In this document: positions 19,477-27,292 of the stretch, piece after piece
How the letters are laid out: each line of letters begins with the position of its first letter
Numbering within the stretch: position 1 is the stretch's first letter
From: Candidatus Woesearchaeota archaeon
Lineage (GTDB): Archaea > Nanobdellota > Nanobdellia > Woesearchaeales > GCA-2686295
Length of the DNA: 64,000 bases
Assembly: GCA_937912225.1 (NCBI GenBank)
Contig: CALDOJ010000037.1
Location: forward strand, 32,585 to 96,584
Direction of reading: 5' to 3'
The notes under the pieces: model-generated
The model's database searches: none
What the model saw: only the letters and a program-made list of their open reading frames with translations
Told to the model about the DNA's origin: nothing
Position numbers and translations under genes: made by a program

Positions 19477-20427
19477 TTATTTTGAACCGAATTCTTCTGT
19501 TAAAGAGATTTTCTTTAGTTTTCCAACAGATTCGATTTGTATAATCTTCTTTTGCTCTAATGAGCTTAGAATTCTAACTAAAGATGTTTTTGCAATGCCT
19601 GTTCCATGAACAACATTAGCTTGAGATACATAATCTTTATTTTGTTTTAGTATAAATCGAACAACTTCTTGCTCTCGTTGATTTAAAGCAGAGATGATAT
19701 CTTCTTTTCTAGAACTAGGTTCATCTTCTTGTTCTTCTGCTTCATCTTCGTCAACATATTTTGGTTTTTGCTTCCAAAGCAGAAGTGCTAGTAAAATGAT
19801 TATTATTATGATTGCAATAGTTCCAAAATAATTTTTTTGAGATTTAAAATCCAATTTTAAGATTATTTCATCGTTCGAACCTCTTTCTACAACTAATTCT
19901 AAAGATGTAATGTGCTCTTCGTGTGCAGCTCTAAATGTGCAATTATCTGCTGGTAATTGTTCAATTTTTACAATGCCAAATTCATCAGTTACAAAATATC
20001 CTTGAGTTGCATAATCTTTAGAACAATCAACTCTTACAGGAATGTTTGGGAGTGGAATATTTTTTTTGTCAGTAACTTTAATAGTTGTTGAAGCAATTGA
20101 AAATAAAGGCGTCATAACGCTTGTTAAATCGTTGGTTATAAAAGATGCTTTTCCATAGAAATCTGGTCCTGGTGTCTTCGAATCGTCAACTGTGATGTAC
20201 AATTCATTTATTCCTTCAAAAGTACTAAGTGTGAATCCTTTCTCTGCAATAATTGCATTTCCCTCAATAGTTTGATCAAGAGTTATTGAATGAAGCTCGT
20301 AGTTAACTGGTAAAGAATTTATTTCTTCTTCGAAATCTATAGGTCTTAAATTAATTCTAATATCGCTACTTTGAGCTGAAACTAGAGCTGATAATAATAT
20401 CAACATTAAGAAAATTAACCTCTTCAT
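19477..20427 (-). CDS. Membrane-anchored winged-helix regulator with extracellular beta domain
   Basis: 316 residues. It has a signal peptide (MKRLIFLMLILLSALVSA), an extracytoplasmic beta-sandwich (NIPVRVDCSKDYATQGYFVTD, a carboxypeptidase-regulatory-like segment), one membrane helix (about 202-217) and an acidic linker. The cytoplasmic C-terminus is a winged helix (LNQREQEVVRFILKQNKDYVSQANV to IIQIESVGKLKKISL). The layout suggests one-component sensing across the membrane. It lies 32 bases after a soluble winged-helix gene on the same strand, so the two are probably co-transcribed. Confidence 0.75.
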   Translation of the reverse strand: MKRLIFLMLILLSALVSAQSSDIRINLRPIDFEEEINSLPVNYELHSITLDQTIEGNAIIAEKGFTLSTFEGINELYITVDDSKTPGPDFYGKASFITNDLTSVMTPLFSIASTTIKVTDKKNIPLPNIPVRVDCSKDYATQGYFVTDEFGIVKIEQLPADNCTFRAAHEEHITSLELVVERGSNDEIILKLDFKSQKNYFGTIAIIIIIILLALLLWKQKPKYVDEDEAEEQEDEPSSRKEDIISALNQREQEVVRFILKQNKDYVSQANVVHGTGIAKTSLVRILSSLEQKKIIQIESVGKLKKISLTEEFGSK

Positions 20428-20459
20428 AAGTATAGTTTTGAATTAGACTTATAAAAATT

Positions 20460-20783
20460 TTACTGATTATTGTTTATTTTAGCTGTTTCAAGAATTGTTT
20501 GTTCTTTCCAAACAAGAGAATCTGCAAATAATATTAGTTTTTGAACAATTTCGTTGTTAGTGTTTAGTTTATACATTTTCGCTTTACCAACATTTCTTGT
20601 GTGTTGGACTAGTTGTTTCTCTTCTAGATTTGGCCATAAAATGTTTAGTGTTGACCAAGCAACTCCTGATTCTTTAGCGATATCTGTTAGTGAATAGTCA
20701 AATTCTCGAAATATTAAAAGGTGATTTAGTATTTTGATTGTTGGATTATTTCCAAAAAGTTCAATAAAAATGCTTTTTTCCAT
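20460..20783 (-). CDS. Winged-helix transcriptional regulator (ArsR-like)
   Basis: 107 residues. A single winged HTH (HLLIFREFDYSLTDIAKESG, then WPNLEEKQLVQHTRNVGKAKMYKLN). No metal-binding cysteines are seen. It starts the two-gene unit with the membrane-anchored regulator and is divergent from the gene at 20918 across a 133-base A/T-rich spacer. Confidence 0.75.
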   Translation of the reverse strand: MEKSIFIELFGNNPTIKILNHLLIFREFDYSLTDIAKESGVAWSTLNILWPNLEEKQLVQHTRNVGKAKMYKLNTNNEIVQKLILFADSLVWKEQTILETAKINNNQ

Positions 20784-20917
20784 TGTATGATTTTATAAGT
20801 TTTAAATTATTATTTTAATATGAATTAGTATTCTTTTTAAATGTTTTTATTTTGTTTCGAAAATACTTCGGTTTTTTTTAGCCAAACAATTTAAACAGTT
20901 ATTTCATATTTTAATTA

Positions 20918-21178
20918 ATGAACTCTATAAAGAAAGCTTTACTTCGAAAATTGGTTTATATGAATAAATGGGGTGGGAATCATACTTCTTTTGATAATTT
21001 ACATAAAGGGTTCCCTCCACATTTAGGAAAAGAAGTTAAAAAAATTGCAAAACAATTAGTTAAAGAAAAATTATTACTTTCAAAACCTACTTCTTATGGT
21101 TTAGAAGTAAGTTTGAATTCTGTAAAAAGCCAAGAGATAAAAACTATTCTTTTTTCACAAGACACCAAATCTTTATAA
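20918..21178 (+). CDS. Conserved archaeal small winged-helix-like protein next to srp54
   Basis: 86 residues, starting MNSIKKALLRKLVYMNKWGG. The sequence (HTSFDNLHKGFPPHLGKEVKKIAKQL, then KPTSYGLEVSLN) looks like a small uncharacterised archaeal family, possibly winged-helix. It sits 23 bases before srp54, so it probably shares its transcript. The role is unknown. Confidence 0.7.
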   Translation: MNSIKKALLRKLVYMNKWGGNHTSFDNLHKGFPPHLGKEVKKIAKQLVKEKLLLSKPTSYGLEVSLNSVKSQEIKTILFSQDTKSL

Positions 21179-21201
21179 ACTCTTTAATATTTTCTAGATT
21201 G

Positions 21202-22554
21202 ATGGTGTTAGAGAAATTATCCGACAGTTTAAAGAACACGCTGCAAAAAGTTACTAATGCAGTATTTGTAGATGAGAAACTAATCAACGAGTTAGTTAAG
21301 GATATACAACGTGCACTTCTACAGTCTGATGTCAATGTTCAGATGGTTTTTGACCTTACAAAGAAAATTAAAGAACGAGCTTTGAAGGAAGATGAACCAA
21401 AAAATATGACTAAGAAAGAACACTTAATTAGAATTGTCTATGATGAATTAGTTGAGTTCCTTGGAGGAGCTGGTTCTAAGATAGATATTAAGAAAAAGAA
21501 TTTTAAAATTATGCTTGTGGGTTTGTTTGGTAGTGGAAAAACCACTATGGCTGGAAAACTTGCACGATATTATAAGGCTCGAGGTTTAAAAGTTGCAGTT
21601 ATTTCAACAGATACTTGGAGGCCAGCTGCATACGACCAATTAAAACAATTAGCAGAAAAAGCTAAAGTTTCATTTTATGGTGAAAAGAAAGAGAAAAACC
21701 CTGTTAAAATTTACAAGAAGTATAAGAAGGATTTGGATAAACATGATTTAGTTATTATTGATAGTGCTGGAAGAGACGCTTTAAGTGATGAATTAATTGA
21801 AGAATTAAACGCTTTAAATAAAGAAGTTAAAGCTGATGAAAACCTTCTTGTTATTAGTGCTGATATTGGTCAAGCTGCAAAAACTCAAGCTGAAGCATTT
21901 CATAAAACTTGTAATGTTACTGGAGTTGTTATTACAAAACTTGATGGTACTGCTAAAGGTGGTGGTGCTTTAATTGCCTGTTCAGTAACTGGTACGAATG
22001 TTAAATTCATCGGAGTCGGTGAAAAACTTACGGATGTTGAAGAATTCAAACCAGAAGGTTTTGTTGGAAGACTTCTTGGAATGGGCGACTTAGAAGCACT
22101 ACTTGAAAAAGCAAAAGAAGCGATCTCTCAAGAAGATGCAGAAGACTTAGGTCGAAGATTTTTCAAAGGGGAATATAATTTAATTGATCTTTACGAACAA
22201 ATGAAAGCCATGAAAAAAATGGGTTCGATGAGTAAGTTAATGGAAATGATTCCTGGCATGGGTCAATTGAAAATTCCTAAAGAAGCACTTGAAGTTCAAG
22301 AAGGTATGATTGAAAAATGGCGTTTTGCAATGGACAGCATGACTAAATATGAATTAGAAAATCCTGATGAAATGGCTGGTGACCGAGTCGAAAGAGTTGC
22401 AAAAGGTTCTGGATTAAAAACAAGTGATGTTCGTTCTTTATTAAAACAGTATAAACAATCCAAGAAAATGGTTAAGATGATGGGTGGTTCTGAAAAAGGA
22501 ATGGATAAGATGATGAAGAAGTTTGGCGGCGGAATGCCTGGAATGAAATTTTGA
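21202..22554 (+). CDS. srp54: Signal recognition particle GTPase SRP54
   Basis: 450 residues from ATG 21202 (a TTG just upstream is less likely). The N domain is followed by the G domain with GLFGSGKTTMAGKLA (P-loop), DTWRPAAYDQLKQL, IDSAGRDALS (DSAGR in place of the usual DTAGR) and TKLDGTAKGGGAL. The methionine-rich M domain, which binds SRP RNA and signal peptides, runs from about residue 325 (MIPGMGQLKIPKEAL) to the Met/Gly-rich tail. It targets membrane proteins co-translationally. The P-loop F in place of the common Q is a small departure. Confidence 0.95.
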   Translation: MVLEKLSDSLKNTLQKVTNAVFVDEKLINELVKDIQRALLQSDVNVQMVFDLTKKIKERALKEDEPKNMTKKEHLIRIVYDELVEFLGGAGSKIDIKKKNFKIMLVGLFGSGKTTMAGKLARYYKARGLKVAVISTDTWRPAAYDQLKQLAEKAKVSFYGEKKEKNPVKIYKKYKKDLDKHDLVIIDSAGRDALSDELIEELNALNKEVKADENLLVISADIGQAAKTQAEAFHKTCNVTGVVITKLDGTAKGGGALIACSVTGTNVKFIGVGEKLTDVEEFKPEGFVGRLLGMGDLEALLEKAKEAISQEDAEDLGRRFFKGEYNLIDLYEQMKAMKKMGSMSKLMEMIPGMGQLKIPKEALEVQEGMIEKWRFAMDSMTKYELENPDEMAGDRVERVAKGSGLKTSDVRSLLKQYKQSKKMVKMMGGSEKGMDKMMKKFGGGMPGMKF

Positions 22555-22605
22555 TTGTTTCTTTTTATAGTTTAATTTAGTTGTTTTTTTTAATTCTTAG
22601 AAAAT

Positions 22606-22695
22606 AAAAAGATGTGAACATGAAGAGCTAAGGGGTGTATGAGGTGTTGGCCGCTAAGAATTTAGGGTTACTCTTCATGCTCAAAGCATCATTTT
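22606..22695 (-). ncRNA. Candidate structured small RNA between srp54 and a P-ATPase gene
   Basis: On the minus strand a TATA box (plus-strand 22717-22725) predicts a start near 22695, and a run of five T at 22610-22606 gives an archaeal-type stop. The ~90-nt product folds into a long stem: plus-strand 22616-22627 pairs with 22671-22682 over 12 bp (one G-U), extended by a 4-bp stem (22611-22614 with 22687-22690) after an asymmetric bulge. The apical loop of about 43 nt has no clear second helix. It does not match tRNA, 5S rRNA or SRP RNA. A guide RNA is possible, but clear C/D boxes are missing. Confidence 0.4.
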
Positions 22696-22772
22696 ACTAC
22701 TGTATAGACACAACTAATATATAAAGGTTTCGTTTTTTAAACTACTCTTCAGTAGTAAATTGCGTTTTTGTT

Positions 22773-25457
22773 TTACCAGACTAAGAATCTTTTAACAAAA
22801 GCATTGTCTTTTCTGAGAAAATATTTTGTAGTTTCGCCAAAAATAAAAATTGCTATTGCAAAAGGAATCGGCAGTAATAATTCAAGATAAGTTACTGGAG
22901 CAGTTCCAAAAAAAGTATTAGCTACTGGATTAAAGATTATAAACCACAAAAGTAAAAGCTCTGCACAAATGCCTGCCCAAATTAATTTATTTGAAAAAAA
23001 GCCATGTTTGAAAATAGATTGCTTTCTAGTACGACAAATAATAACATCAGGGATTTGACAAATAATTATACTTGCAAAAAATATGGTGACTGCTTTTAAA
23101 TATAAAGGATTTGTTATTGCAAGATCTTGTCCCCAAGTCCAACCTCCAGCAAATAAAACATAAAAATATGCAAAAAAACCTGCTGCTGCTTGAAGAACAC
23201 CAACAATCCCGTAAGAGACAAACAATAGCTGAGAACTTAACAAACGCTCTTTTCTTGACCTAGGAGGTTCTTTCATTACATCAGACTCTAGTTTTTCACT
23301 GCCCAAACCAAGAGCAGGAAGCAAATCAGAACCCAAATCAATAGCTAAAATAAGAACAACTGTTAAAGGTAATGGAATGCCAAGAAGAACAAATGCGATG
23401 AATGGCAGTATCTCTGGTACATTACTAGTTAAAATATATGCAATAAACTTTTTTATATTTGAATAAATAGTTCTACCTTCTTCAACAGCATTAACAATTG
23501 TAGCAAAATTATCATCTAACAAAACCATGTCACTAGCTTCTTTTGCAACTTCAGTTCCAGAAAGACCCATTGCAATACCTATATCTGCATTTTTTAAAGC
23601 AGGTGCATCATTTACACCATCGCCAGTAACAGCAACAACTTCACCATTCGATTGTAAAGTTTGAACTATTCTTAATTTTTGGATTGGAGAAGTTCGAGCA
23701 AATATTAAATTATCTTTTTTCAAAAATTCCTTAAGTTCATCATCAGATAAATTACTTAGCTCTTCACCCGTTAAAATATTTGCTTTATCATTCTTATCAA
23801 TAATACCTGCAAGCTTTGCTATAGCTTCGGCTGTTAAACTATAATCGCCAGTAATCATAATGACCTTTATACTGGCTTCTTTACATTTAGCAATTGCCTG
23901 AAAAATTTCTGGTCTTGGAGGATCAATAATGCCTATTAATCCAATAAAAATAAAATCTTCATCATCTTTATTTTGTAAAGCATTATTATATGCAAGTCCA
24001 AGAACTCGTTCACCTCTTGAAGCCATGGTTTTATAATGAGACAAAATTATTGTTTTAGAATTATCATCCAATTCTCTTACCTGTTCATCAATTAGAATTC
24101 TATTACACTTATTAATAACAATTTCAGGAGCCCCTTTTATATAGGAAGATGTTTGTTCTTCAGATTTGTGAACTGTAACCATACACTTTGTTTGTGAATC
24201 AAAAGGGTTTTCATCTATTCTTGGAAAATCAGTTATAATTTTATTCATATTGGTATAATTATTGGCAAAAACTAATAATGCACCTTCTGTAGGATCACCA
24301 ATATAATCGTTTTTATTTTCGTTTAACCGAGCGTTGTTACACAAAATAGCTGTTTTAAAAAGTTTGTCAAACCCAGTTAGGTTTTTTGAAAAATCTTGTT
24401 TGAAAATATCAGTCAAATTAATAAATAAAGAGTTAACAGACATTTTATTTTGAGTTATAGTGCCTGTTTTATCAGTACAAATAACCGTTGTAGAACCAAG
24501 GGTTTCGACTGATTCTAAATTCTTTATCAAAGCTTGTTTCTTCGCCATTTTTCTTGAAGCCATTGATAAAGCTAAAGTAACAGTTGGTAAAAGTCCTTCT
24601 GGAACATTAGCAACTATTATTCCAATAGCAAAAATTAAACTACCAATCATTTTATTTCCAAGAGCAAAACTAATTAAGAAGAAAACTCCTCCAAGAATAA
24701 TTGCAATTGTTGATATTATTTTTATGAAATGCTGAAGCTCTTTTTTTAACGGAGTTATTATTTTATTTGTTTCTTTTGTTAGACTGGCAATGTTTCCTAT
24801 TTGAGTATTCATGCCTGTTTTATATACTGCTGCAATACCTGTTCCTGATTGAACAAGTGTTCCAGAAAAAATCATATTTCTAGATTCTAAGATATTATCA
24901 TTGGTATATTCAATACTTCGAAGTTGTGGTTCTGACTCGCCTGTTAATGATGAATGATCAACTTTCAGTAAATGTTGGTCTATTAATCTAGCATCTGCAG
25001 GGATTTTATCTCCTTCATTTAAAAAAATGATGTCGCCAAGAACTAACTCTGCTGCAAGAATCTCTTTGCGAATTCCATCTCTTAACACCTGTATTTTTGT
25101 AGGCATCATGTTTTTGAAGCCTTGCATAATTTTTTCTGATTGAAACTCTTGAATAAAGGTAAATATGGTATTTAAGAAAACAACTATAACCAAAGCAATA
25201 CCAATATAAATATTTCCTTCACCAGGAGAAAGATACTCTGCAAGAAATGCTAAGGCAGACCCTCCTAATAATAATAGTGCAAAAAAATTTGTGAAATTTT
25301 TTAAAAATTTAAATATTAAGGGAACTTTATTTTTTTCTTCTATCGCATTATATCCATATTCTGTTAATCGTCTTTTAGCTTCATCACTAGTTAAACCATT
25401 CTTTGAAGAATTAACCTTATTGAATAATTCAATTATAGGAATTTTATGTTCGTCCAC
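22773..25457 (-). CDS. P-type ATPase, type IIC (Na+/K+-ATPase alpha-like)
   Basis: 894 residues. Motifs are TGESEPQ, CTDKTGTITQNKMS, MITGDYSLTAEA and TGDGVNDAPALKNADIG. M4 has NVPEGLLPTVTLAL, M5 LTSNVPEILPF and M6 AIDLGSDLLPALGLG, which closely resemble the Na+/K+- and H+/K+-ATPase alpha subunits and not SERCA. The start is GTG 25457 with GAGG about 8 nt before it. No beta subunit is seen nearby. It probably exports Na+, perhaps in exchange for K+. Confidence 0.9.
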   Translation of the reverse strand: MDEHKIPIIELFNKVNSSKNGLTSDEAKRRLTEYGYNAIEEKNKVPLIFKFLKNFTNFFALLLLGGSALAFLAEYLSPGEGNIYIGIALVIVVFLNTIFTFIQEFQSEKIMQGFKNMMPTKIQVLRDGIRKEILAAELVLGDIIFLNEGDKIPADARLIDQHLLKVDHSSLTGESEPQLRSIEYTNDNILESRNMIFSGTLVQSGTGIAAVYKTGMNTQIGNIASLTKETNKIITPLKKELQHFIKIISTIAIILGGVFFLISFALGNKMIGSLIFAIGIIVANVPEGLLPTVTLALSMASRKMAKKQALIKNLESVETLGSTTVICTDKTGTITQNKMSVNSLFINLTDIFKQDFSKNLTGFDKLFKTAILCNNARLNENKNDYIGDPTEGALLVFANNYTNMNKIITDFPRIDENPFDSQTKCMVTVHKSEEQTSSYIKGAPEIVINKCNRILIDEQVRELDDNSKTIILSHYKTMASRGERVLGLAYNNALQNKDDEDFIFIGLIGIIDPPRPEIFQAIAKCKEASIKVIMITGDYSLTAEAIAKLAGIIDKNDKANILTGEELSNLSDDELKEFLKKDNLIFARTSPIQKLRIVQTLQSNGEVVAVTGDGVNDAPALKNADIGIAMGLSGTEVAKEASDMVLLDDNFATIVNAVEEGRTIYSNIKKFIAYILTSNVPEILPFIAFVLLGIPLPLTVVLILAIDLGSDLLPALGLGSEKLESDVMKEPPRSRKERLLSSQLLFVSYGIVGVLQAAAGFFAYFYVLFAGGWTWGQDLAITNPLYLKAVTIFFASIIICQIPDVIICRTRKQSIFKHGFFSNKLIWAGICAELLLLWFIIFNPVANTFFGTAPVTYLELLLPIPFAIAIFIFGETTKYFLRKDNAFVKRFLVW

Positions 25458-25584
25458 AACTTAGCCTCTTATTTATAATTAATAAGCGACACTATATTTA
25501 ATCTTTTTCCTTTTTATAATCAATTATTAATCTAGAAAATGAATGTTGCTATTGTTGAGAAACTTTTCACATAAATCTTATCAA

Positions 25585-26130
25585 TTATTTTTTCCAATCT
25601 TCTTTTAACAAACCATGATGAAGTTGATCATAAGTTTTGCCATCTTTTAGAACATATTTTATTCTGCAACCTTCATATTTAAATCCTGCTTTTTCTAATA
25701 CTCGAGCAGACGCTTTGTTGGGTTTAAAAACACCAGAATTAATTCTTCGCAATTTCAAATCATTAAAAGCGAATTCTAAAATCATCTTTGAAGCTTCAGT
25801 CATAATACCCTGACTCCAATGTTTTTTACCAAGCCAATAACCAAGTGTTGCGCTTTGATTATCTTTGTCAATTTTATCTAAGCTTATACCGCCAACGATT
25901 TCATTGTCAACTTCTATTCCAAATTGATAAGCTTTTCCAGTCTTCCATTTGTATGAAGTTTTGTGAACGAACTTTTTAGCGTCATCTAGGCTATAAGGAT
26001 GAGGAATTTTTAAGGTGTATTTATAGACTCTTTTATCATTTATGTGTTTCTGAATAGAAGAAATATCACTCATTCGAAATTTTCTCAGATTAAATCTTTT
26101 TCCAACAATTTTTAAATTTTTTAATTTCAT
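25585..26130 (-). CDS. GNAT acetyltransferase, RimJ/RimL type
   Basis: 181 residues. The GNAT fold is shown by FNLRKFRMSDISSI, LGYWLGKKHWSQGIMTEASKMIL (acetyl-CoA binding), LRRINSGVFKPNKASARVLEKAGF and a typical C-terminal YEGCRIKYVLKDGKTYDQLHHGLL. It probably acetylates a protein N-terminus or a small amine. It overlaps the DHH gene by 4 bases and is translated from the same message. Confidence 0.88.
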   Translation of the reverse strand: MKLKNLKIVGKRFNLRKFRMSDISSIQKHINDKRVYKYTLKIPHPYSLDDAKKFVHKTSYKWKTGKAYQFGIEVDNEIVGGISLDKIDKDNQSATLGYWLGKKHWSQGIMTEASKMILEFAFNDLKLRRINSGVFKPNKASARVLEKAGFKYEGCRIKYVLKDGKTYDQLHHGLLKEDWKK

Positions 26131-27158
26131 TTTAATTCTTTCTTTAAATTAGAAATGAACTTTTTAAAATCTTCGTCTTTAATACAAGCACCGCAAGCAA
26201 ATTTATGACCACCACCATAACCTTCAATACCAACTAATGCTTTTTTTAGAATAGGGGCTAGTGGAGCTGATGCTGACCTTAAAGAACATTTTGTTTCACC
26301 ACTTTTAGATCTACCAACAATAATTATTTTATCAGGATTTCTATATAATAATTCATTACTCAAGTCACCAGTAAAAGACATTCTAGTTTCTTCGTAAATA
26401 TGTAACAATATTTTATCTGATTTTCTAACTTTAATACTGCCAATTAAATCTTCGTAATCTTTATTCATGACTTGAAAACGTTTCCAAATAAATTTACCTC
26501 TTGGAGTAGTTTGATCAAGAATTTCATAAGGAGATTTAATTCTTGTAAGAATCTTAACAGATTTCATAGCATCTTGAGTTTTACCCATTAAATTAAAAGA
26601 AAACACTTTTGCTAAGAGTCCAATCTTTGATTCAAACAAAGCTTTTTCAGGAGTGGTAATTTCTTTTGGAAGCAAATCAGGATATTCTTTTCTAAAAGCT
26701 TTAGTAATATCATCAGGTAACTGCCAATCGCCAACACAACCAACCATTGCAACCCAAATATTTTTTTTAATAATTTTGTAAACCCAATAAGAAGTAGGCC
26801 TATTATCTTTATCATCACCATTTCGCGGATTATAATAATCAACACCAGTTCTTTTAAGAGGAGAATGATGATCTAACCAAAGAACCTTTGTTTTAACTCG
26901 GTCTAAAAACTCTTGTTCAATACTTGGAATGTCAAGAACAAAAATCATGTCATGGTTTAGTTCTTCAGCTCTTTTAGCAAAAGATTCAGCAAGTTCAGGT
27001 TTAGTTTTAAGAACAACACCTCTACCATCACCAACTTCTTTATAGATTTGCAAGAATGAAGTTAAACCGTCAGGATCATCATCAAAGAAAACGAGCGGAC
27101 AATAAGAAGAAGCAAGATCTTCTCTAAATTTTTTAATTTCTTTTGTTGTAAGTGCCAT
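26127..27158 (-). CDS. DHH-family phosphoesterase (RecJ/NrnA-like)
   Basis: 343 residues. FFDDDPDGLTSF (the DxDxDGxT metal site), VLWLDHHSP (DHH motif) and a C-terminal GYGGGHKFACGACI (DHHA1 substrate site) are visible. These enzymes hydrolyse short oligonucleotides, cyclic dinucleotides or single-stranded DNA. Archaeal RecJ-like (GAN-type) function is possible but cannot be fixed. It is divergent from the PPDK_N gene at 27293, with an inverted repeat in the shared spacer. Confidence 0.82.
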   Translation of the reverse strand: MALTTKEIKKFREDLASSYCPLVFFDDDPDGLTSFLQIYKEVGDGRGVVLKTKPELAESFAKRAEELNHDMIFVLDIPSIEQEFLDRVKTKVLWLDHHSPLKRTGVDYYNPRNGDDKDNRPTSYWVYKIIKKNIWVAMVGCVGDWQLPDDITKAFRKEYPDLLPKEITTPEKALFESKIGLLAKVFSFNLMGKTQDAMKSVKILTRIKSPYEILDQTTPRGKFIWKRFQVMNKDYEDLIGSIKVRKSDKILLHIYEETRMSFTGDLSNELLYRNPDKIIIVGRSKSGETKCSLRSASAPLAPILKKALVGIEGYGGGHKFACGACIKDEDFKKFISNLKKELK

Positions 27159-27193
27159 TTTAACCTAGATAACAAAAAAATAAATTTTTTTGA

Positions 27194-27214
27194 ACATACA
27201 ACAAACTTGTATGT
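27194..27214. promoter_or_regulatory. Inverted repeat between divergent genes, candidate operator
   Basis: ACATACAA and TTGTATGT flank a 5-nt centre in the spacer between the DHH phosphoesterase and the PPDK_N gene. A TATA-like TTTTTATAAAG at 27250-27260 lies downstream on the plus strand. A regulator site is inferred only from the symmetry. Confidence 0.35.
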
Positions 27215-27292
27215 AATAAAAATAATAATATTCTACTAGAAAAAGAGGGTTTTTATAAAGGTTTTTAAAAAAAATAATATTCCCAAACTTTA

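Noticed and set aside
22606..22695. Small RNA as SRP RNA, 5S rRNA or an H/ACA guide
   Set aside because: It is far too short for SRP RNA and lacks the helix 8 motif; it has no 5S-like domains. An ACA follows the main stem, but it is partly paired and no proper guide pocket or K-turn was found.
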